From contig SYJV01000393.1 in assembly GCA_005798335.1 (NCBI GenBank), forward strand, positions 1-33,505: a DNA stretch of 33,505 bases, written 5' to 3'. This DNA comes from Planctomycetaceae bacterium. GTDB lineage: Bacteria > Planctomycetota > Planctomycetia > Pirellulales > Pirellulaceae. Positions 27,458-33,505 of this stretch are shown piece by piece; within the stretch, counting starts at the first letter, position 1, and the number at the start of each line of letters is the position of its first letter. The notes beneath the pieces are model-generated. The model saw only the letters and a list, made by a program, of their open reading frames with translations. It was not told where the DNA came from and ran no database searches. The translations under genes were made by a program, and so were the position numbers.

Positions 27458-29548
27458 CTATTGTTCGGTGCCGTTAATAGTTATCGCGGGTAATTCGTAC
27501 CTTTTGAGTTCAATCACCTTCAGCGGGATGGTTTTGGCACGAGGCAATTCTAGTGTGAGGTTCAAACCAATTTGGACTGCTGCGAACTCGAACTGGCCTC
27601 GTTCATTCGTGGTCGTAGATCGCGTCGCTACGGCCCCTGGCGTAGGCGGATGGATTACCAGATAGATGGTTTCGTTGGCCATCGGTTTTCCGTTAGAGTC
27701 CACTACACTGCTGGAAATTGAAGCGGCCGGTGACAAGATAATATTCGCCGCTGGCTGGTCGATGGGAACGACTTGGTATCCCGCCAAGCCAAGTTTGGAA
27801 TGAAACGCATAAACGGAAAGATCGTAGTTCCATCGTTCGGAAGTGTACTTGCCATTGGCGTCGCTCGTGGCGCGAAAGCTGCGCTGTCCACCTTCGCTCG
27901 CGGATTCGCCCATGAGTTCAGCGCCCGTAATTGGCATTGATTCATGGTCGAGAACCAATCCCGAAATCGGCGAGCGCACAATAGGCTCCACCATGTGGTC
28001 GTCGATCACCAACTCTTGTTCGTCCCTGATTGCAAGAGAAATTGTCTTAGCATCGGGAAGCAGCAGCCAGTAATTTCCGGGCCCAACGCGAAATCGATAA
28101 CGACCATAGCTATCGATTTCGAACCAACGCACCAACTCCGCTTTGCCATTTCCTTTTTGAACTAGAGTTGCTATCTGTCGGCGCGCCGATTGCTTGTCGG
28201 GGCCTTTAGGAATTGTTCCGGTCAGCAATGTTCCCGCTCCCAGGCGAAAGTTGACGTTCTCCTTCACTTCTCCTTCGCGAAGCCACAAATCCAGGACGCT
28301 GGGAGCAGCCAGTTCATCGTCGGCAATCGCGAGAATCGTTGTTTGATCCGGATACACGTTGATTTCGTAAGTCCCATCTGCCCTCGTGGATGTTTCGCCA
28401 CGAAAGTGATGACTGGTTGCGCTCCGACCTTCGCCCTTGATTCGGATTCCAACTGCTGGCGATTCGTCGGTATGTACGACTCTTCCTCGAATCGTACCTA
28501 CCTTGTAAAGTGTCGCAGTCAAATCTCGGCGAGCTGGAAGTCTGGGATCGTATTTCGGATTCTCAAGGATAAAGTACTTTGGGTCGTGGAAGAAAAACTG
28601 CACCGACCGTTTTGGGTTCTTGGGAATCCATTTGAATTCGTATCGTCCGTTTTCGTCAGCTTTCCACGCTCGGCCTGCTATTCTAATTCCGTTCAGTTTG
28701 TCGCCGCGATAAATAGCCGAATGGCCAATAGGCACGTTTGCCACTGGCCTGCGAGCTGAATCAAGTGCCGTGACGCTGACAGTGACTGCGCCGTCGAGTT
28801 TCAAGTCAATTTCATCTGGAACTTGCAACCGCTCGGTCATTCGAGGGTCTTGGTAGTTTTCGTAGTAATCCAGACCTTCACCATCCTTGAATCCGACAAT
28901 CCAATTCACTTTCGCGTCAGCAGGAAAACGGAGCGTTACCTGTCCCATAGAATCAGTTTCGCCGACGCAAATCTCCTCGAAGGGAGCCGCCACCATTGAT
29001 ACGCTCGCACTTTCGATTGGTTGATTGGCAGCGTTCACGACGCGTACTTTCGTAAAACGCCATGGTCGGACAATAATCTTAAAAGCCTCTTCGCGGTCCG
29101 TCGTATAATTCACTCTGTTTACGAAGCTCGCTCGTGCTCCTTTAACATCCTGAACCATGAACGATTCGGCAACGAAGCCTTCCGCTGGAAAGCGAAGGAG
29201 AAATGCCCCGTTCGATTTGCTGATCGTCGAATGTATGGGCTGGTCATACATGGGCAGCGTAGTAATCGTTGCCCCAGGTACTGGTGCACCTTGCTCATCT
29301 ACCACCAGACCTCGAATCAGCATCGTGGCGAGTCCCTTTTCATTTGACTCGCGTTCCCGATTTTCTCTGGCAGCCTGTTTGCCACTGGGCACTTGAAAGA
29401 TCGCGCTCGTTGTCGGATTTTCTTGCGCGAATAGACAATGCGTGCTGAGTGTCTGAAACGTTCCTGGCAGCAATAGGATGGCCAGAATAGCACCCAAGCG
29501 TTGCGCTGTCTTCTTTGATTTCCCGGCTAGAGTGTAGAGTGTTTTCAT
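27458..29548 (-). CDS. secreted Cna-B/carboxypeptidase-regulatory-like repeat protein
   Basis: The protein has 696 residues from the ATG at 29548, chosen because GAGGAGC lies just upstream and a signal peptide follows (cleavage near CLFAQ, residue ~42); the frame extends 134 codons further without meaning. At least four Cna-B-like repeats are visible, for example IRGLVVDEQGAPVPGATITT and IRGRVVHTDESPAVGIRIKG. It resembles the middle of the two Cna-B/thioredoxin proteins nearby but ends without a thioredoxin domain or CxxC. It probably belongs to the cell surface or periplasm. Ligand unknown. It may be a third member of the local Cna-B family. Confidence 0.85.
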   Translation of the reverse strand: MKTLYTLAGKSKKTAQRLGAILAILLLPGTFQTLSTHCLFAQENPTTSAIFQVPSGKQAARENRERESNEKGLATMLIRGLVVDEQGAPVPGATITTLPMYDQPIHSTISKSNGAFLLRFPAEGFVAESFMVQDVKGARASFVNRVNYTTDREEAFKIIVRPWRFTKVRVVNAANQPIESASVSMVAAPFEEICVGETDSMGQVTLRFPADAKVNWIVGFKDGEGLDYYENYQDPRMTERLQVPDEIDLKLDGAVTVSVTALDSARRPVANVPIGHSAIYRGDKLNGIRIAGRAWKADENGRYEFKWIPKNPKRSVQFFFHDPKYFILENPKYDPRLPARRDLTATLYKVGTIRGRVVHTDESPAVGIRIKGEGRSATSHHFRGETSTRADGTYEINVYPDQTTILAIADDELAAPSVLDLWLREGEVKENVNFRLGAGTLLTGTIPKGPDKQSARRQIATLVQKGNGKAELVRWFEIDSYGRYRFRVGPGNYWLLLPDAKTISLAIRDEQELVIDDHMVEPIVRSPISGLVLDHESMPITGAELMGESASEGGQRSFRATSDANGKYTSERWNYDLSVYAFHSKLGLAGYQVVPIDQPAANIILSPAASISSSVVDSNGKPMANETIYLVIHPPTPGAVATRSTTTNERGQFEFAAVQIGLNLTLELPRAKTIPLKVIELKRYELPAITINGTEQ

Positions 29549-29642
29549 CACTTGCTCCTCGCACCAATTGCTGCAAGAGTCAAGAACTAGCCACGCCATG
29601 ACCGCGTCTGATTGCACAATGTGGCGCAATTTCGCGAACGCG

Positions 29643-30455
29643 TCAATCGGCCGACGGCCGGACTTCTTGAACAGTCCCCCCCGCAGCTTCAGTAGCTTGA
29701 ATAACACGCTCCGCCCATTTTTTTTCTTCACTGAGTAGATGCGCTGGCATCGGACCTCGGTAGTTAATGCGGCGACCAAAGCGGCCGCGATCGTAAGCCG
29801 TGTTGAATACTTGCCGCAGGTCGATTCGCATATCGGGATCGGGTACTCGCAATGGAACAGGCAGTGTCGGCAAGGGATGGGCCATCGGCCACGCATAGAC
29901 TTGGCAATCTGGACGCTGTTCGGCTCGCGAAACCAGATAGTAACCGTCACCAGGCGGAAGCGGTTTGGCTAGCGGTAGTCGATGACCACCGCGAAGCAGA
30001 TCCAGCTCGACCAAATGAACTTGCTGGTAAAGCAGAGCGTTGCGTTTGGCCAAGTACTCAGTCCGCCCAGGTTGCTGTTTGTTGGCCGGCGAGAGGAGTT
30101 CCAACGTGGTCACTAACGTTCGATCCGGGCGGTGAATTATTTCGATATAGGTTTCTCTGGGACCTTCGAGAATTGTGAGCGGAATAGTGACAGGCTCCAA
30201 AGTTGCAACCGCGCCTGAGCTTGGCACCCAATCTGTGCCATCAACTCGTGTCACAGCCAGATCCGGGAACACAAGCTTACGGCTGTCTGGCTCATGTTCG
30301 ATTAAGTAGACGCGATCGCCTAACCCAACTTCGTAATTGTTCGGCAGAGCATCAGCGACTGCTTCCCGCCAGTAATTGATGAACGTCGCATGAAAATCGG
30401 ACCAGAATGCTGGTGCTTCCATGAAGGGGTCGATTCCAGGGAATGGGCTGGGCAT
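29643..30455 (-). CDS. DUF4058 family protein
   Basis: The protein has 270 residues from the ATG at 30455, where the DUF4058 start block MPSPFPGIDPFMEAPAFW begins; the frame extends 92 codons further into unrelated sequence that overlaps the DUF1501 gene. Other conserved blocks are FPDLAV, ETYIEI, TTLELLSPANK, HLVELDLLRGG and FGRRINYRGP. The family is common in cyanobacteria and planctomycetes and has no known function. The D...ExK-like spacing (PDLAV then LELLSPANK) recalls PD-(D/E)XK nucleases such as Uma2, but this is speculative. It lies 73 bases downstream of the DUF1501 gene and may be cotranscribed. Confidence 0.88.
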   Translation of the reverse strand: MPSPFPGIDPFMEAPAFWSDFHATFINYWREAVADALPNNYEVGLGDRVYLIEHEPDSRKLVFPDLAVTRVDGTDWVPSSGAVATLEPVTIPLTILEGPRETYIEIIHRPDRTLVTTLELLSPANKQQPGRTEYLAKRNALLYQQVHLVELDLLRGGHRLPLAKPLPPGDGYYLVSRAEQRPDCQVYAWPMAHPLPTLPVPLRVPDPDMRIDLRQVFNTAYDRGRFGRRINYRGPMPAHLLSEEKKWAERVIQATEAAGGTVQEVRPSAD

Positions 30456-30528
30456 ATGTCGATACCTTTCCAGACGCAATGTGAGCTTCGATTGATATCC
30501 TATTGTATCAACCAACTTAGTCATCCAT

Positions 30529-31935
30529 TCAAGCCAAGTCACGAATGGGTCGGCCGATCGATGCGCGATAGGGTTGCTCCTGGATTTCATCGACATAATG
30601 AATGTTCGGATCGACGCCCAAATGCTGTAAGATCGTTGCGGACAGGTCCGCTGGCGAGACCGGTTTGTCCTTGACGGTGGCACCGTGCGCATTGGTTTGG
30701 CCGTAGACTTGACCACCGCGGACTCCGCCACCCGCCAGGATGGCCGTGAAAGCCAGCGGCCAATGATCGCGACCTGTCTTGCGAGTATTGCTGCTTTGCG
30801 AAAACTGGCCGATCCGCGGCGTTCGCCCGAATTCGCCGATTGTGACCACCAAGGTAGTTTCCAACAAGCCGCGATCGGCTAGATCGGCTATAAACGTGGG
30901 AAAAGCTTCATCGAAAATGGGACACAGCAAGTTTTTCAGCTTGGGGAAATTGTCCTGATGGGTATCCCAGCAAGTATTGACGCCATCGATCTTCGTTTCG
31001 TCTTCCCAATTGACCGTAATCAGCGAGACACCGGCTTCGATCAGGCGCCGGGCCAGCAATAAACTCTGACCGACCATAGACTTTCCATATCGATCTCGCA
31101 AGGCTTGTGGCTCGCGGGACAAGTCCATCCACTGGCCCGCTCGCTCGCGAATCATGTGGTACGCTTTTTCACGATACCGCGAAAAGTCCGTAATCGCCCG
31201 CGAGCGCTCGCGCGCCGATTCGTCGAGCGACTGTACACGGCTGAGTAGCGCTCGTCGCTGGTCAATACGTTCCAGGGAAGTAGTCTCGTGCAGTTCAAAT
31301 CCATCCAGACGAAACGAGCGTTGGTCCGAATCGCCTTGCAGCAGCAGCGAGTTATGACGCTCACCCATGCGTCCACCAGTCTGACCGGCGATGCGCTTGG
31401 CTTGTCCTGGAAACTGCAGATACCACGGCAGAACCACCGACGGTACTGGCCCGCGGTCCGCAGCCGAAAACCGCTGTGCCATGGAACTCAGCGACGGCCA
31501 ATCCAGATCAGTTGCTTGGTCGGTCGTCGGGGCACCATAGTATTCGCGCCCCGTGAACACTTCGCTGCAAGCCGGTCCATGCACATTCATGTTATGCGTC
31601 ATCGAACGCAGCAAACACAGCTTGTCCATCTGCGCCGCCATGCGCGGCAAATGTTCGCAAATTTGAATTCCAGGAACGCAAGTCGATCGTGGCCGAAACT
31701 CTCCGCGTATTTCAGCAGGCGCCTCTGGTTTCATATCCCAAAGATCGATTTGACTTGGACCGCCGAAGAGAAACAGAAACACGCACGACGTATGACGGCT
31801 GGTCGCTTTACCCACTGTTTCAGTTGAAACAGCGCGCAGTGCCTCCAATTCGGCAGACGACAATCCCATTAAACTGAGACCACCGATTCGCAATAGCTCG
31901 CGACGCGAATATTGACGATTGGTTAGTGAGAACAT
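30529..31935 (-). CDS. DUF1501 family Tat-exported protein
   Basis: The protein has 468 residues from the ATG at 31935; a start 14 codons earlier is possible but would place extra residues before the twin-arginine motif (SRRELLRIGG, near residue 10). DUF1501 blocks are clear: FLFGGPSQIDLWDMKP, GREYYGAPT, VVTIGEFGRTPRIG and GRDHWPLAFTAILAGG. It is a distant paralogue of the copy at 14961. The usual DUF1549/DUF1553 partner gene is not adjacent. Expected outside the cytoplasm; function unknown. Confidence 0.92.
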   Translation of the reverse strand: MFSLTNRQYSRRELLRIGGLSLMGLSSAELEALRAVSTETVGKATSRHTSCVFLFLFGGPSQIDLWDMKPEAPAEIRGEFRPRSTCVPGIQICEHLPRMAAQMDKLCLLRSMTHNMNVHGPACSEVFTGREYYGAPTTDQATDLDWPSLSSMAQRFSAADRGPVPSVVLPWYLQFPGQAKRIAGQTGGRMGERHNSLLLQGDSDQRSFRLDGFELHETTSLERIDQRRALLSRVQSLDESARERSRAITDFSRYREKAYHMIRERAGQWMDLSREPQALRDRYGKSMVGQSLLLARRLIEAGVSLITVNWEDETKIDGVNTCWDTHQDNFPKLKNLLCPIFDEAFPTFIADLADRGLLETTLVVTIGEFGRTPRIGQFSQSSNTRKTGRDHWPLAFTAILAGGGVRGGQVYGQTNAHGATVKDKPVSPADLSATILQHLGVDPNIHYVDEIQEQPYRASIGRPIRDLA

Positions 31936-32315
31936 TTGAGAATCATTCCATTCACAAGCATCCGCAAGCAGCAACAATCATCAGTGTACATCAGAATCAG
32001 CCGCAGCAACTGGGCTCTGGCAATTTAGGAACGTACGAACTGCGATCCTAGCTCGGTCGAGCTGCAAGATTGTAGAACACCTTGTCCTCACGTGTTCATG
32101 GGCCGGGAAGCGATGAACGAATTGGCATTCGCCGCTTGACAAAGACGTAACCCAACCCAATGAACATTCGAGGACGATCTGTTCTACAATCACGCCGCCG
32201 CAACATCAAACTTGGCGCTAATGATAACTACCGCCGCGCGAAACTGGCACATTTCTAAACCGCGTTCAATACAATGACACAAATTCTGTATCGATAGACT
32301 CGCCCAGGGTGCAGC
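31936..32315. other. 380-bp divergent intergenic region
   Basis: It lies between the divergent DUF1501 and methyltransferase genes and is partly filled by the inverted-repeat element at 32068-32191. A 70-codon minus-strand frame (31981-32193) runs through the element and is not supported as a gene. Confidence 0.5.
32068..32191. mobile_element. 124-bp MITE-like element with ~30-bp terminal inverted repeats
   Basis: The left end (32068-32100) begins GATTGTAGAACA and the right end (32160-32191) is its imperfect reverse complement, ending TGTTCTACAATC. The outer 12 bases match exactly and the inner parts share GTCCTC and GTTCAT blocks. No coding capacity lies between. Non-autonomous element of unknown mobiliser; no target-site duplication was recognised. 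Confidence 0.6.
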
Positions 32316-33215
32316 ATGACCTCAGAAATGTGGCAAGATCTGGACATCCTCGCATGCCCAAGCTGTCATGCCGATTTAAGCGTCGTCGATCAAGCAGCAT
32401 TTTGTGTGAAGTGCACAGCTCGATTTGAGCTGGTGGACGGAATTCCGGATTTTCTCCTGAGTGCGAGTTCTCGGCTGGCCAACGAGATCAAGGTCCAGGA
32501 TGAAGTCGCCGAGAATTATGAATCGTTGCGATACGCCAAATGGTATTCTCGAAAGTACCACGAAATGTGGAATACCTGGATGTTGGAAGGACTGGCCGAA
32601 AGCCAGATTGTCCTGGACCTAGGCTGCGGAACTGGCTGGGTTAGCCGCGCTGTCAACTCCGATTGCGTTTTGGGAGTCGATGTTTCCATGCACATGTTGC
32701 GTGAAGCTCGCCGGCAAGGCTGCCACGTTGTTCGAGCTGATGCAGCCAAGCTTCCGCTACGTTCCGACGTGTTTGACGCGGTGATCAGCCGTTCCCTGTT
32801 ACACCATTTAGAGCATCCGCAGTTCGCCGTCGCCGAAGCAGCCCGCGTTCTCAAGCCAGGCGGGAAGGCAGTATTCTTAGACACCAACCGTTCGCTGCTC
32901 TCGACCCTTCCCAGATTCCTTGCCTACCGGCAGAACAATTTCTCAGAAACTCACCAGAACTTGCGTTTCTCCCGCTTACATAATCTGCTGTCCGCCGAAT
33001 TTCAAATCGAACGAGTTCGTTTCTTTGGCTATCTCGCGTATCCAATACTCGGATTTCCCGACCTTATCGACATATTTCAGTATCTACCCGCAAAGCGATT
33101 CTCTTTTACGCTGCTGACCTCCGTGGACGCGACCATCAGTCGAATTCCACTAATCAACAGGCAGTCGTGGGGCACGATCGTGTTTTGCCGCAAAAGCACA
33201 GATGAAAAAGGATGA
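32316..33215 (+). CDS. class I SAM-dependent methyltransferase with N-terminal zinc ribbon
   Basis: The protein has 299 residues. The N-terminus is a Trm112-like zinc ribbon with Cys14-x2-Cys17 and Cys30-x2-Cys33, followed by LVDGIPDFL. Residues ~95-200 are a class I methyltransferase fold: VLDLGCGTGW (motif I, from residue 99), an acidic GVDVS after strand 2, FDAVISRSLLHHLEHP and RVLKPGGKAVF. The rest is helical. Such proteins methylate small molecules, quinone-type rings or sugars; the substrate cannot be assigned. It stands alone between the MITE-like element and a transposase gene. An ATG four codons later (32328) is a possible alternative start. Confidence 0.9.
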   Translation: MTSEMWQDLDILACPSCHADLSVVDQAAFCVKCTARFELVDGIPDFLLSASSRLANEIKVQDEVAENYESLRYAKWYSRKYHEMWNTWMLEGLAESQIVLDLGCGTGWVSRAVNSDCVLGVDVSMHMLREARRQGCHVVRADAAKLPLRSDVFDAVISRSLLHHLEHPQFAVAEAARVLKPGGKAVFLDTNRSLLSTLPRFLAYRQNNFSETHQNLRFSRLHNLLSAEFQIERVRFFGYLAYPILGFPDLIDIFQYLPAKRFSFTLLTSVDATISRIPLINRQSWGTIVFCRKSTDEKG

Positions 33216-33353
33216 CCACACTGGATTTTTGTCCGGTCGCATACTGCTAATTTCCTAATTTTCTTGTTGAATCGTAGCTTCTACCGCTATATTAAAGATT
33301 AAAGAAGCTTGTTGCGACTCCCAATCCCGGATCCTTACTTGCCAAAGGAGCCA

Positions 33354-33416
33354 ATGATGCGCAAGAGTGTCTTGCTTCTTTTGGAAGTGGAATTTCTGGA
33401 ATTTGGGTTAACATAA
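33354..33416 (+). other. 20-codon frame next to the transposase (possible interrupted gene)
   Basis: AAAGGAG at 33344-33350 is followed by ATGATG and a frame starting MMRKSVLLLLEVEF that ends in TAA at 33414. The start looks like the beginning of a signal peptide. It may be the first codons of a gene cut off by insertion of the IS whose transposase begins at 33438. Too short to support as a real product. Confidence 0.3.
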
Positions 33417-33437
33417 TCCACTTTCCGGAGGTGTTCC

Positions 33438-33505
33438 ATGTCTAAGAATCGAAGAAGTTTTACGGCACTACAGAAGGCTGACATCGTTCGTCGGCATTTG
33501 AAAGA
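33438..33505 (+). CDS. transposase N-terminus (IS3-like OrfA type), cut by the window edge
   Basis: From ATG at 33438, after an excellent GGAGG site, the frame reads MSKNRRSFTALQKADIVRRH and runs off the end of the window. The RRxFTxxxKxxIVxxHL pattern is the first helix of the helix-turn-helix found in IS3-type OrfA and similar transposases, although planctomycetes also have IS66-like proteins with such starts. The left end of the element should lie in the ~60-90 bases upstream; an end could not be fixed because the right end is outside. Confidence 0.75.
   Translation, partial: MSKNRRSFTALQKADIVRRHLK

Noticed and set aside
31981-32193. 70-codon minus-strand frame
   Set aside because: It reads straight through the inverted-repeat element and shows no domain.

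Overview
The window looks like chromosomal DNA from a planctomycete, most likely of the Pirellulales. This is an inference from gene content: two Tat-exported DUF1501 proteins, several secreted Cna-B/carboxypeptidase-regulatory-like proteins, a BlaI/M56 pair, a tandem set of HtrA-like proteins, a BON protein with an aromatic tail, DUF4058, DUF6141, and scattered palindromic repeats. Strong Shine-Dalgarno sites occur at only some genes. No phage or plasmid backbone was seen.

Positions 1-8.7 kb: a repeat block (60-bp direct repeats around a long imperfect hairpin) lies downstream of a BON-domain gene. To its right is a tight five-gene minus-strand operon (8719 to 1844): an NPCBM-like exported protein, an HtrA/PDZ protease with an intact His-Asp-Ser triad, two HtrA-like proteins that have lost the triad (the second also carries an alpha/beta-hydrolase-like domain without its serine), and a small membrane protein. 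I infer an envelope quality-control or scaffold module built from one live and two dead proteases.

Positions 9.0-17.8 kb: tRNA-Ser(GCU), a perfect 38-bp inverted repeat, a 1385-residue SNF2-family helicase, a ribbon-helix-helix antitoxin followed by a truncated GNAT toxin, a DUF1501 protein, and a convergent exported amidohydrolase in which a usual metal-site Asp is His.

Positions 18.1-29.5 kb: an accessory-looking region. It holds a secreted Cna-B/thioredoxin protein (plus strand) and, converging on it, a BlaI repressor with a BlaR1-like M56 membrane protease fused to Cna-B repeats and a C-terminal thioredoxin-like domain with CxxC. Decayed pieces of a paralogue of the secreted Cna-B/thioredoxin gene lie on both sides: its 5' end at 18.1 kb and its 3' end at 27.2 kb. 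A further Cna-B protein without thioredoxin follows. The BlaI operator candidate is a set of three overlapping half-sites. This is the best candidate for an undescribed system: a BlaR1-type pathway whose beta-lactam sensor is replaced by a Cna-B/thioredoxin ectodomain.

Positions 29.6-33.5 kb: DUF4058, a second DUF1501 protein, a 124-bp MITE-like inverted-repeat element, a methyltransferase with an N-terminal zinc ribbon, and the first codons of a transposase cut by the window edge.
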